Origin: Candidatus Muiribacteriota bacterium
Lineage (GTDB): Bacteria; Muiribacteriota; DAOVTB01
DNA: 33,923 nucleotides
Assembly (NCBI GenBank): GCA_030633305.1
Contig: DAOVTB010000021.1
Location: 1 to 33,923 of the forward strand
Reading direction: 5' to 3'
Part shown: positions 18,803-28,626 of the stretch, in pieces
How positions within the stretch are numbered: the stretch's first letter is position 1
How the letters are laid out: every line of letters begins with the position of its first letter
Made by a program: the position numbers and the translations under genes
The notes under the pieces: model-generated
The model's input: the letters and a program-made list of their open reading frames with translations, nothing else
Told to the model about the DNA's origin: nothing
The model's database searches: none

Positions 18803-20896
18803 TTACAGACTTTCTTTTATTGTTTTTATTTTTTTATTAATTGACTCGATAATTTTAGGGTCATTAATTCTTTCGACAATTTTGTTGAAGAACTTTATGG
18901 CCTTCTTTTTATTTCCAAGTTTTGAATAGAAAGTACCAATTTTTTCGTATATTTCTGTCAGTTTATTATTTTCGGGAAATAGTATGGTCAATTTTAGATT
19001 ACTATCGAGAGCTTTTTTCAGATTTCCGGATTTTTGGTAAGCTCTTGCTAGTTCTTCGAGTGATGCTTTAAGGAGTTTTTCGTCTTCGACTTCATTGGCC
19101 AGTTTTTCAAGTATTACAGTTCCATCATTGACCATTTTTTCGTTGCAATATATTTTTCCAAGTAAAAATTTAGCCTTATTTTCTTTTAATGACTTTAGTG
19201 TTTTAATTGCGCTGTTGACTTTACCTGTTTTCCAAAGGGCATAACCTTTGTAATAAAGTGCGTTGTTAATAAGACTTTTTTTGTTAAGTGCCAATGCGGC
19301 TTTGGCTGTTTTCAGGAGTTTAGAGTACTTTTTTAAATGATGCTCAAATTCCATTTTTAAATTATATGCATTTTCAAGTTGTTCAGCACTTCTTTTCTTT
19401 TTCAGAAATTCATCCAGAAGTTCAAGACATTTGGTATACATCTGTTTGTCTTTATAAATATCAACCATCTTCATTAATGCTTCAGCTGCAAGAATTTGAT
19501 CTATTTTAATCTTTTTGAAATTTACAAGGGCTTTATCATAGTTATTCTGGATTTTACAGATTTCTCCAATTGCAAAATATGCAGGTTCTATAAATTCACA
19601 TTTAGGATGTTCTTTTATCACATTGTGATATTTGTTTAAGGCTCTTGGATATTCTTCAAGATTCAAAAGACATTCTGCTAGGAAATATTTCGAGTTTGGA
19701 AGGAATTCAGATTTTGGCCACTTCACAATCGATGCTTCAAATGTATTGACAGCTTCTTTGAAATTATCACTAAGGTAGTATGCAGATCCTTTCAAAAATG
19801 CAGCTTCACCAGCAAGGTTGGATTTTCTATATTTCTTAGTAACAATACTTAGATTTGATATTGCGCGGGAAAAGTTTTTTTGCTTTAAATAAATTTTTCC
19901 AGCAATAATATAAATTTCAGGTAGTGAATTACTTTTTGGATATTCATTAATAAATTTTTTAATGATTTTTAGTGATTTTGCATAATCTTTAAGGTTATAA
20001 AGTGTTTTTGCCATTCTATATAAGGCATCTTCTTTTTCTTCTTTTGAAGTGTCCTTGGAATTGTAAATACTTTCAAAACTTTTGTAAGCATCCTCAAATT
20101 CATTTAAATTGTAGTAACAGAAAGAAAGTGAGTAATTGGAAAAATTTTCAAGTTTATCATTTTTTGATTCTGCGATTATTTTTTTGTAAATTGGCTTGCA
20201 TTTATTATATTCTCCGATGTTATATAATGATTCTGCAAGATAAAAATTACATTCCCAGTGGTATTTTCCAGTTTTAAATGCTTTAAGATATTCAATGAAA
20301 ATTTTCTTTGCATCTTTAAATTTATTTAATTTGTAATGTATCAGCCCTGATTTAAAAAGAGCTCCTTCATAAAAACTGCTTTTTGAACCTATGTTTATAA
20401 CGATGTTAAAACTTTTAAGCGCATGTTCCAGTTTTTTCTCTTCAAATTGCAGTTCTCCAAGTGTATTTGCAGCTTCCTCAAATATATTACTTGTTTTATA
20501 CGAATTTACGATATCTAATAATAACTCTTCAGCTTTTTTTATTTCTTTTAATTTCCAGTGACACCAACTTAATGAATATTTTGCATCATCAACAATCTCT
20601 TTATCTTTATAAAGGGTGGTTATTTTTTCATAAAACGGGATAGCTTCACTGTATTTTTCATTCTTGAAATTGATTTCTCCAAGAAAATAATAAGCATAAT
20701 AAACCTTTGAAAACTGGGGATAAAATTTGATGATTTTTTCAAATTGCCCGCTGGCTTCTTCATATAATTCTTCTTGATAAAGCCCATATCCAAATTTAAA
20801 AACTCTGGAAGCTTTCAGGTTTTTAGGATAGCTCAAAGTGATGTTGGCAATGAGGAATGCTATTGAAATTAGACAAACAATCTGATATTTCTTCAT
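18803..20896 (-). CDS. Tetratricopeptide-repeat protein, signal-anchored
   Basis: N-terminal hydrophobic segment MKKYQIVCLISIAFLIANITLSYP, then many TPR-like units (e.g. YYAYYFLGEINFKNEKYSEAIPFYEKITTLY). Confidence 0.88.
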   Translation of the reverse strand: MKKYQIVCLISIAFLIANITLSYPKNLKASRVFKFGYGLYQEELYEEASGQFEKIIKFYPQFSKVYYAYYFLGEINFKNEKYSEAIPFYEKITTLYKDKEIVDDAKYSLSWCHWKLKEIKKAEELLLDIVNSYKTSNIFEEAANTLGELQFEEKKLEHALKSFNIVINIGSKSSFYEGALFKSGLIHYKLNKFKDAKKIFIEYLKAFKTGKYHWECNFYLAESLYNIGEYNKCKPIYKKIIAESKNDKLENFSNYSLSFCYYNLNEFEDAYKSFESIYNSKDTSKEEKEDALYRMAKTLYNLKDYAKSLKIIKKFINEYPKSNSLPEIYIIAGKIYLKQKNFSRAISNLSIVTKKYRKSNLAGEAAFLKGSAYYLSDNFKEAVNTFEASIVKWPKSEFLPNSKYFLAECLLNLEEYPRALNKYHNVIKEHPKCEFIEPAYFAIGEICKIQNNYDKALVNFKKIKIDQILAAEALMKMVDIYKDKQMYTKCLELLDEFLKKKRSAEQLENAYNLKMEFEHHLKKYSKLLKTAKAALALNKKSLINNALYYKGYALWKTGKVNSAIKTLKSLKENKAKFLLGKIYCNEKMVNDGTVILEKLANEVEDEKLLKASLEELARAYQKSGNLKKALDSNLKLTILFPENNKLTEIYEKIGTFYSKLGNKKKAIKFFNKIVERINDPKIIESINKKIKTIKESL

Positions 20897-21001
20897 AAAA
20901 TACTTACTCCAAAAAATACTGAATTCTAATTACTTTGTTGAGAAAATTTTAAAATCCTGTTAAAAGATGTATCGGCAGATAAGGTAAAAGACAATAAAAT
21001 A

Positions 21002-21021
21002 AAATTTCAAGATTCGCTCAT
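21002..21021 (-). repeat. Possible fragment of the palindromic element (one half-arm)
   Basis: AAATTTCAAGATTCGCTCAT matches the arm GAAAAATTCAAGATTCGCTCATTCAG of R1/R2. No partner arm nearby. Confidence 0.5.
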
Positions 21022-21102
21022 GGGGGTGGGCCAATTTCTTTTATTTACAAAGATATTATTATTAAGTATAATGACTAAATATTAACTAGGAGGATTTTTT
21101 GG

Positions 21103-21879
21103 ATGAAACAATTATCAATGTTATTAATTTGCTCTCTTATGCTTGCTGGTATGGCTTTTACTCAGTCAGGTGCTGGTTTAGGACCTGTTACACTTAAACT
21201 TGGAGGAAAAGTAGGGCAGTCAAGTGAATATACGATGACGATGAATATGTCAATGAAACTTAGTTCCGCTGATGGTGTTCAGAATACAAAAATGGATAGT
21301 GAAATGCTGATTGAGAAGAAGATTCTTGATATTGATAAAAATATTATTAAATCAGAAACTGTGATCAAAAAAAGCAAGGTTCTTAAAGAAGGTGTTGAAG
21401 TACCTACACAAATCGATGGTCAGGTTACAATTATTGAACAGAACAGGAATGGTAAAATATTGAAACAGGAAGTTATTGGTTCTAAACAGCAGTCCAGTTT
21501 TAAAGCGCCATCGACTGTTTTTCCTGAAAAACCAATCAATATTGGTGCGGTCTGGAGCGGAAAAGAAGAACTTCCTCAACAGATGTTTATGAAATATAAA
21601 AACAAGTTGATCAATATTGAAAAGAAAAGGGGTAAATTGATTGCAACTATTGAAATTGATCTTTCCATCAACTCATCTCATCCTATGTTGAAAGCTAGTG
21701 GTAAAGGAAAAGGAATGTTGTATTTTAATGTGGATGATGGCGACATCGAAAAGTCTACAATGAAGATGAAGATGAACGTAAATATACCTGGACCAGATGG
21801 AAAAGATATTGTTAATGAGACAGTTATGAAAATGACTATGAAGAAGTTAAAAAATATGAGAGAGAAATCTTTGAGGTAA
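21103..21879 (+). CDS. Secreted protein of unknown function (DUF6263-like)
   Basis: RBS AGGAGG upstream, signal peptide MKQLSMLLICSLMLAGMAFTQ, beta-rich sequence. Family assignment tentative. Confidence 0.7.
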   Translation: MKQLSMLLICSLMLAGMAFTQSGAGLGPVTLKLGGKVGQSSEYTMTMNMSMKLSSADGVQNTKMDSEMLIEKKILDIDKNIIKSETVIKKSKVLKEGVEVPTQIDGQVTIIEQNRNGKILKQEVIGSKQQSSFKAPSTVFPEKPINIGAVWSGKEELPQQMFMKYKNKLINIEKKRGKLIATIEIDLSINSSHPMLKASGKGKGMLYFNVDDGDIEKSTMKMKMNVNIPGPDGKDIVNETVMKMTMKKLKNMREKSLR

Positions 21880-22325
21880 TGATTCAAAGGATTAGAGTAT
21901 CTGGTGTACTGGTAAGTGATAATAAGATCTTACTGGTATCGCATAAAAAGAAAGATGATGAATACTGGCTTCTGCCAGGTGGCGGAGTTGATGTTGGTGA
22001 AACACTTGAAGTTGCATTGCTCAGAGAGTTTCTGGAAGAAACTGGTATTCATGTTAAAGTTGAGAAGGTACTTTTTTTATCAGATACAATTTATCCTGAT
22101 GCATCAAAACAGATTCACCACATTATATTTGCAGTAAGCGAGGCGGTATCCTCTGTTGACAGAATTTCTATTTCTGATGCTGACATTGTTCAGGCTAAAT
22201 ACATTGAGATCAGTAAGTTGAAAGATTTGAAGTTTTATCCACCGGTAAATGAAAAAATCATGGAGTTTCTTCATAGTGGTGATCAAAGATACGGTGCTGA
22301 ATATCTTGGGAAATTATGGGAGTAA
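21879..22325 (+). CDS. Nudix hydrolase
   Basis: Nudix box GGGVDVGETLEVALLREFLEETGI (GX5EX7REUXEEXGU). TAATG overlap with the upstream gene. Confidence 0.92.
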   Translation: MIQRIRVSGVLVSDNKILLVSHKKKDDEYWLLPGGGVDVGETLEVALLREFLEETGIHVKVEKVLFLSDTIYPDASKQIHHIIFAVSEAVSSVDRISISDADIVQAKYIEISKLKDLKFYPPVNEKIMEFLHSGDQRYGAEYLGKLWE

Positions 22326-22327
22326 AT

Positions 22328-24904
22328 ATGGAAAGCAAGAGTCTTGATAAAGTAATTGAAGAAAGTTTGAAAATAATCGCGAAGAATCCCGAGGATTTTT
22401 ATGCATATTATAATCTTGGTCGTGCATATGAAACTACGGGTAAAATTGATGAAGCGATTATTGCTTTCAGAAAAGCTCTGGATATTAATCCTAGTGATGC
22501 TTATGCGAAAAACTTTATCGGGCTATGTTACAAGGAAAAAGGTCTCTTAAATGAGGCAATGGTTTATTTTAAAGAAAGCATAGAATTAAAAAATGATTAT
22601 TTCTGGGCTTATAGTAATCTTGGGACAATTTATAAATTAAAGGGGATTTGGGACAGGGCTGTAACTCAATTTAAACTTGCACTTAAATTAAATCCTGAAT
22701 TTGTTAATTCTTTGATCAATCTTGGACTACTTTATTATGAAAGAGCTCAGTATCAAACTGCAGAAGAATACTTTAGAAAAATACTGAAGGCTAATTCTAA
22801 TAATGCTTATGCACATTACAAATTAGCACTTATTTATATTAAACAGGGAACTCTTAAAAAGGCGATAAAAGAGATTAAAAAATCTACGATTTTAAATCCC
22901 AATGATGCATACAGCTGGAATCAGTTATGTCTTATCCATATGAAAATGGGAAGTCTTGATGAAGCAATGGATGCATGTCAGAAGGCGTTAAATATTGATG
23001 AAAACTATATTTATGGTCATCTGAATATGGGAGTTATCTATAATAGTAAAAATATGCCAACAGAGGCGATTCAGCGCTTTGAAAAAGTTCTTTATATTAA
23101 TCCATACAATCTTGAAGCACATTATCAGCTTGGTATCGCGTATGCAAAAAAGGATATGCTTGATGCCGCGATTGTGCAATTGAAAAAAGTTGAGAATTAC
23201 AAAAATCTGTTTCCTCAGACTTCTTTATTTCTCGGTCTTATATATCGTAGAAAAAGTGAGTATGAAAAGGCTTATCAGGAATTTCAAAAAGCAGTAGTAA
23301 AAGAGCCGTTTAATCCACATTCTTTTTATTATCTAGGCCTTGTTAATAATGATTTGGCAAAGCTTGATAAGGCTAGAGCTGCTTTTGAAAAGACTATCCA
23401 ACTGGAACCACGATACAAGGATGCTTTTTTTCGTCTTGGAAATATCAGTGATCTCAAAGGAAATTATGATGATGCAGTTGAATACTGGAAGAAAACAGAC
23501 GAGATAGACACAGACATTGAAAAACCTCTTGATTTTTCCAAAATAAATCCAGTGCAGATTGACAGTGATATCGAAGAAGTTCTTGAGCAGATTAAGGATA
23601 ATCCAAATGATGCCAACAATCATTTTCTGCTGGCATGTTTATATCGCAATAAAAGTGATATGGATAATGCTTTGATCGAATTTGAAAGAGTTCTTGAACT
23701 CCGTCCTGATGATAAGCAGGCAGATTACTATATTGATCTTATTAAGGATAAAAAAGGTTTTTTTGATAAAGAACTGATAATGTGGAAGAAAGAAGTTTCC
23801 AGAGATCCTGAAAATCAGTTGGCTCATTACAAACTTGGTTCTGTTTATAAGAAAAAAAGTATGATTGAAGATGCTGTTCAGGAATGGGAAAAGGCTATTT
23901 CACTTAAACCTGGTCACATAGAAACACGGTTTGCTCTTGGAAAGGGATATAAATCACGTGGAGAATCAGGTAAAGCATGTGAACAATGGAAAAAAGCTCT
24001 AGAAATAGATCCTAAAAATCAAGAATGTTATCATCTTTTAATCAGTGAATTCCGTAATAGTGGTTTTCTTGATGAATCTGAAGCCTTGCTTGACAGATAT
24101 GGTCAGAATTTTTCTTTCGACTATTTCTATAATTATAATAAGGGTCTTATTTCCAAGTACAGGAGTAATCACGTTGACGCAAAAGAATTTCTTGAAAAAG
24201 CTTTGAATCTAAGAGAAGGAGATCCAAACCTTTATTATTATCTTGCAGAGATTAACCGGGTAACTGGAAATGTGATGGAATCCATTAAATATGCAAGAAA
24301 AGCCCTTGTTTTAAATAAAGAACATTCTCTGGCCTATTACAGTATTGCGCTGTCATATTTTCAGGAAAATGATCTTGAGCAAGCCCTGGAAAATTTGAAG
24401 CAGGTATTATTGTATAATCCTTTTGATGAATTTGCATGTTATAAACTGGGTGTAATCTATAAAATGCAGGGGGAATTTGAAAAAGCTGCAGATAGTTTTA
24501 AAAAAGCACTTGAAATCAATCCAGAAGATGTATATGCATATACAAGGCTGGGTGTGATTTATCTTGAAACAGGAAGGTTGGAACTTGCAATCAAGATATT
24601 AACTAAAGGGTGCATGATCAATCCAGAAGATGAATTTGCACTTTATAATCTTGGTATCTCATTTTATGATGCAGGTAAATACCAGGAAGCAATTAAGGTA
24701 TGGAAAAAGTTGATTACAATAAATCCTACTGATTCTTATGCATTTTACCAGATAGGCTATGCGTATGAAGATATGGGGGAATATCAGCTTGCTATAGAAT
24801 TCTGGCGTAAAGCTATCAAATTTATCAGTATTGAAAGCAAGGTTGCCAAGTTTATTAAGGAATCTATTGATAAAACTCAATGTCTTTTGGATCGTAAAAA
24901 ATAA
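22328..24904 (+). CDS. Large TPR-repeat protein
   Basis: Around 20 TPR units (e.g. FYAYYNLGRAYETTGKIDEAIIAFRKALDINPSD). The ATG at 22328 has GGGAG upstream; the track start is 22316. Confidence 0.9.
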   Translation: MESKSLDKVIEESLKIIAKNPEDFYAYYNLGRAYETTGKIDEAIIAFRKALDINPSDAYAKNFIGLCYKEKGLLNEAMVYFKESIELKNDYFWAYSNLGTIYKLKGIWDRAVTQFKLALKLNPEFVNSLINLGLLYYERAQYQTAEEYFRKILKANSNNAYAHYKLALIYIKQGTLKKAIKEIKKSTILNPNDAYSWNQLCLIHMKMGSLDEAMDACQKALNIDENYIYGHLNMGVIYNSKNMPTEAIQRFEKVLYINPYNLEAHYQLGIAYAKKDMLDAAIVQLKKVENYKNLFPQTSLFLGLIYRRKSEYEKAYQEFQKAVVKEPFNPHSFYYLGLVNNDLAKLDKARAAFEKTIQLEPRYKDAFFRLGNISDLKGNYDDAVEYWKKTDEIDTDIEKPLDFSKINPVQIDSDIEEVLEQIKDNPNDANNHFLLACLYRNKSDMDNALIEFERVLELRPDDKQADYYIDLIKDKKGFFDKELIMWKKEVSRDPENQLAHYKLGSVYKKKSMIEDAVQEWEKAISLKPGHIETRFALGKGYKSRGESGKACEQWKKALEIDPKNQECYHLLISEFRNSGFLDESEALLDRYGQNFSFDYFYNYNKGLISKYRSNHVDAKEFLEKALNLREGDPNLYYYLAEINRVTGNVMESIKYARKALVLNKEHSLAYYSIALSYFQENDLEQALENLKQVLLYNPFDEFACYKLGVIYKMQGEFEKAADSFKKALEINPEDVYAYTRLGVIYLETGRLELAIKILTKGCMINPEDEFALYNLGISFYDAGKYQEAIKVWKKLITINPTDSYAFYQIGYAYEDMGEYQLAIEFWRKAIKFISIESKVAKFIKESIDKTQCLLDRKK

Positions 24905-24990
24905 TCTTCCCATAAAATTCTTGCGTCGTTATTAATTATAAGGTATATAAGAGGTAACTTTTAATACTATATTATAAAAAGGAGTTTTAA

Positions 24991-25992
24991 ATGAAAAATA
25001 TTGTAAATCTTCATCCTGATGATGGTAATAAGATGTCATTCAATGCTGGTGAAATACAACTTTCTCCAAAAATTATTGGTATAATAATTCTTGTGTTATT
25101 TGTAGTTTATCTTGGGAGCGGTATTTATATTATCGGTCCTGATGAGCAGGCAGTAGTTAAAAGATTTGGAGCTTTTATACCTCCAGAAGTAGAACAGGGT
25201 CTTCATTATCATTTCCCATGGCCGATTGAAGAAGTCATTAAACTAAAAGTTACTGAAACAAAACGTATTGAAATTGGGTTTAGAACTATTAATATGGGGC
25301 CAACAGCTCAATACAACCATATTTCTGAAGAAGCCAGAATGCTGACTGGTGATGAAAATATTATTTCTATTGAGATGGTTGTTCAATACAGGGTCCTTAA
25401 TCTTGGAAAATATCTTTTCAAAGTTGAAAATCAGGAAAGAACGCTTAAGCAGGCTGCGGAAGCTTCTTTGAGGCAGATTATTGGGCAGACTATGTTTGAT
25501 AAAGCTATTACAACTGAGAAACAGGCTTTACAGGATAAAATAAAGATTCTTCTGCAAAAGATTTGTGATGATTATGATATTGGATTTAGAATTGAAAAGA
25601 TAAAATTCCAGGATGTTAAACCGCCTGATCAGGTTATGGAAGCCTTCAAGGATGTATCCAGTGCTCGTGAAGACAGTAACAGATATATCAATGAAGCCCA
25701 GGCATATTATAATGATATTGTTCCAAAAGCTGAAGGTATTGCAGCCCAGATGACTCAGGAAGCAACAGCTTATAAGTTAGCAAGAATTAATCAGGCAAGT
25801 GGTGAGGCAGAAAAGTTTCTAAAAATTTATAATGCTTATGCAAAGGCTCCTGAAGTTACTAAATCCAGGTTGTATTTTGAAACTGTAATGGATGCCTTGA
25901 AAGACGTAAAACTGACTGTTGTTGATGAAAAGCTATACGACATTCTTGATGATCTTAAGGGAATTGTACAAAAGAAAGGAGCACAAAAATGA
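24991..25992 (+). CDS. hflK: HflK-like SPFH/band-7 membrane protein
   Basis: YIIGPDEQAVVKRFGAFIPPEVEQGLHYHFPWPIEEVIKLKVTETKRIEIGFR, then QVMEAFKDVSSAREDSNRYINEAQAYYNDIVPKAEG, typical of HflK. Confidence 0.93.
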   Translation: MKNIVNLHPDDGNKMSFNAGEIQLSPKIIGIIILVLFVVYLGSGIYIIGPDEQAVVKRFGAFIPPEVEQGLHYHFPWPIEEVIKLKVTETKRIEIGFRTINMGPTAQYNHISEEARMLTGDENIISIEMVVQYRVLNLGKYLFKVENQERTLKQAAEASLRQIIGQTMFDKAITTEKQALQDKIKILLQKICDDYDIGFRIEKIKFQDVKPPDQVMEAFKDVSSAREDSNRYINEAQAYYNDIVPKAEGIAAQMTQEATAYKLARINQASGEAEKFLKIYNAYAKAPEVTKSRLYFETVMDALKDVKLTVVDEKLYDILDDLKGIVQKKGAQK

Positions 25993-26849
25993 ACGAACAG
26001 AAAATAACTATACTTTTAGTAATAATTGGTGTTCTTTTGGCTTCTCTTTCTCAATTTATTTTTACTGTTGATGAAACCCAGCGAGCTATGATTATTCGAT
26101 TTGGTAAACCATCAAGAGTTGATATTCAACCTGGACTCCACTTTCGTCTGCCATCTTTTATTGATAAAGTTTTATATTTTGATATTCGTATTAAGGACTA
26201 TGATGCAGATGCAAAAGATATTACAACAAAAGATAAAAAGATGCTTAAAATCGATAATTATTCAAAATGGCGAATTTCAAATCTTTTGACATTTTATCGG
26301 AAAGTCAGGACTGTTGAACTGGCTATCAGTAAGATCGATGATATCATTTACAGTGTTTTACGAAATGTTTGTGGAAATTATAAAATGATCGATATTGTAA
26401 ATACAAAACGTGATGAAATACTCGAAAAAGTCTTAAAAGAGTGTAGGAAAAATGGTAAGGATCTTGGTATAGAGATTGTTGATGTAAGAATTAAAAGAGC
26501 AGATTTACCACGAGAAAATGAAAATGCTGTTTATGAACGTATGCAAACTGAGAGAGTTCAGCAGGCAAAGAAATATAGATCAACTGGACGAAAAATGGAA
26601 TTGATAAAAAAGGCGATGGCCGACAGGTTGAAAATCGAACTTCTTGCTTCTGCAAAGCGTGATGCAGAGATTTTAAAAGGTGAGGGCGAAGCGGCTACAA
26701 TTGAAATTCTGGCTGAAGCATATGGTAAAGATTTAGACTTTTATAAGTTTTATAAATCACTTGAAATCATGCGAACTAGATTTAAGAAGAATATTAATAT
26801 ATATTCCAGTAGTGACGTGGAGTTTTTAGACGTATTCTTTAAAAGATAA
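25989..26849 (+). CDS. hflC: HflC-like SPFH/band-7 membrane protein
   Basis: ATGA overlap with hflK. FTVDETQRAMIIRFGKPSRVDIQPGLHFRLPSFIDKVLYFDIRIKDYD, and ADLPRENENAVYERMQTERVQQAKKYRSTG. Confidence 0.93.
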   Translation: MNEQKITILLVIIGVLLASLSQFIFTVDETQRAMIIRFGKPSRVDIQPGLHFRLPSFIDKVLYFDIRIKDYDADAKDITTKDKKMLKIDNYSKWRISNLLTFYRKVRTVELAISKIDDIIYSVLRNVCGNYKMIDIVNTKRDEILEKVLKECRKNGKDLGIEIVDVRIKRADLPRENENAVYERMQTERVQQAKKYRSTGRKMELIKKAMADRLKIELLASAKRDAEILKGEGEAATIEILAEAYGKDLDFYKFYKSLEIMRTRFKKNINIYSSSDVEFLDVFFKR

Positions 26850-26864
26850 TCTCTGCGTCCTGAT

Positions 26865-26985
26865 CTGCGTTCTGAATGAGCGAATCTTGAATTTTTCTGC
26901 ATCAATTTATGCTTGCGGAGTAGGGTACTACACCTCAGCATAAACTGCCTTGAAAAATCCAACCTTCATCTAATTCAAAACGCAG
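26865..26985 (+). repeat. Palindromic 3'-end element, copy R2 (121 bp), preceded by a partial duplicate of its terminus
   Basis: ctgcgttctgaatgagcgaatcttgaatttttc...gaaaaatccaaccttcatctaattcaaaacgcag. The preceding ctgcgtcctgat (26853-26864) looks like a duplicated end. Confidence 0.9.
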
Positions 26986-27030
26986 AAGAAGTTTATAAAA
27001 AAAGAAAAAATTTACATTTCTATACCAATT

Positions 27031-27447
27031 TTGCTGGCTATAAATGAACAGTATATTAGCGGTGAATAGCTGGTTTCAAATATAGAATATGCCAATAAAA
27101 ACTGTGATAAAAACTATTCAGCCTATTTAAAACTTGCATTAAAGAATGATTATGCAAAAGTGAATAGAGAAGTGAAGGAAAAGAAAGACAAGATAATTCA
27201 GGAGAAGAAAGATTCTATCCAGGAAAAGAAGAACCAGGAAAAGTTATTGAGACAGAAAGCCTGGGATTATTTTAATTCACTTCCGGAAGGGGCGCAGTTT
27301 AAATTCAGATCCGATGCTGAAGAAAAGATGAGCGCTGCATTAAAATTTATTAAGATCCCGGAAGGTAGAAAAGATATCATCAATGCTCAGATCGAAAAGG
27401 ATATTATTATGGAATTGGAGCAGGGGAGGAATAATGGTCGAAATTAA
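27031..27447 (+). pseudogene. Probable decayed (or amber-interrupted) coding sequence, Lys/Glu-rich; intact part 27160-27447
   Basis: The frame of the 27160 ORF continues upstream as LLAINEQYISGE*LVSNIEYANKNCDKNYSAYLKLALKNDYAKVNREVKEKKDK, with a single in-frame TAG at 27067. The downstream start would be a GTG with no clear RBS. Confidence 0.45.
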
Positions 27448-28527
27448 GAAACGAAGTATAGAATCAAAAATACCTTGGTCTTTTATTGGTGTGATATTGG
27501 CGATTGTTTTGGTGTATTCTCCATTTTTAGCTATTTCCAAGAAAAAAAACCAGAAGTAACATATCGAATTATAGCAGAAGCGGATATTTTCAGTATTAAT
27601 AAAGGCGTTCCTGATCTACATATCACTTTTAAAGGTGAGGACTTACAGAAATCTAAAAGGAATCTCAAGATCGTAACGATTGAAATTTCAAATACTGGAA
27701 ATGACGATATTCTACAAGGATACTATGATATTAAAGGTTCCTGGGGACTAAAATTAGAAAATTGTGATATTTTTGGTAATCCTAAACTGGTTAACTCAAC
27801 ATCTGAATATCTAAAGAATAATATTAATCCAAAAGTATCAAATTCAAATATTCTAGTATTTGAGAAAGTGATTTTTGAGAAAGGGCAAGCTTTTGTTGTT
27901 GAACTCAAAACTCTTGTCGATTCACAATCGATGATTAAGTATTCACCTATCGGTAAAATTGCAAAAGTTGGGCGGCAACATGTGTTAGAACGTAATGATT
28001 TTGATAATCAGCCTACAATATTTGGTCAAATTTTCATGGGTGGAATTTTAGTCAACTTACTTCGATTTATCATTTGTTTCATTTGCATTTTAGTTTTGTT
28101 TGCATTATTTGTTTCCATTATAGAATGGATTGCCATTGGTAGGCTCCATAAAAAGGAAGAACTTGAAAAGATCGAAATAAAAACATATCTGAATTCAATA
28201 ATAGAAGGAAAATCAGAGAAAGAAGTAGATGATTATATTGATATTTACCACTTGATTGTTTATTCAGATGATTTGAAAAAGGATATAGTTACCATGGATA
28301 GAAAAGAATTGATTCCAGATTTAAATGAAATTCAGACAAAAACCAAGGTGTTTAGAGAAAAATATGATTTGAATATAGTTTCGTATCCAGTAGGGTGTCC
28401 TTTTTTAAAGGAAGATGATAGTGGAAATTATAGTATCGATAGAAAAAAAATACAAATGTTTTATGAGATAAATGATTATGTCAAAAAACAACCACTCGAT
28501 AGTTGCAGACCAATGATAGAGTCTTAA
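27434..28527 (+). CDS. Membrane protein of unknown function, reading frame interrupted by a -1 shift at an A8 tract
   Basis: ATG at 27434 (MVEIKKRSIESKIPWSFIGVILAIVLVYSPFLAISKKKNQK*) gives a TM N-terminus that stops just after A8 at 27542-27549. The other frame continues KKPEVTYRIIAEADIFS... to 28527 with a second TM region (GGILVNLLRFIICFICILVLFALFVSIIEW). Confidence 0.55.
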
Positions 28528-28626
28528 AATTGGCAGCTTCATTTATGTACGAGATTTTAACCCTCTAGCGAAATCCGAATAATTTCATACGTGTGCTACT
28601 GGCACGATTAAGCACCTTTTCATACC

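Noticed and set aside
26750-26962. 70-aa minus-strand ORF MDFSRQFMLRCSTLLRKHKLMQKNSRFAH...
   Set aside because: Same repeat-derived artefact as 12543-12740. Its C-terminal part is antisense to hflC.
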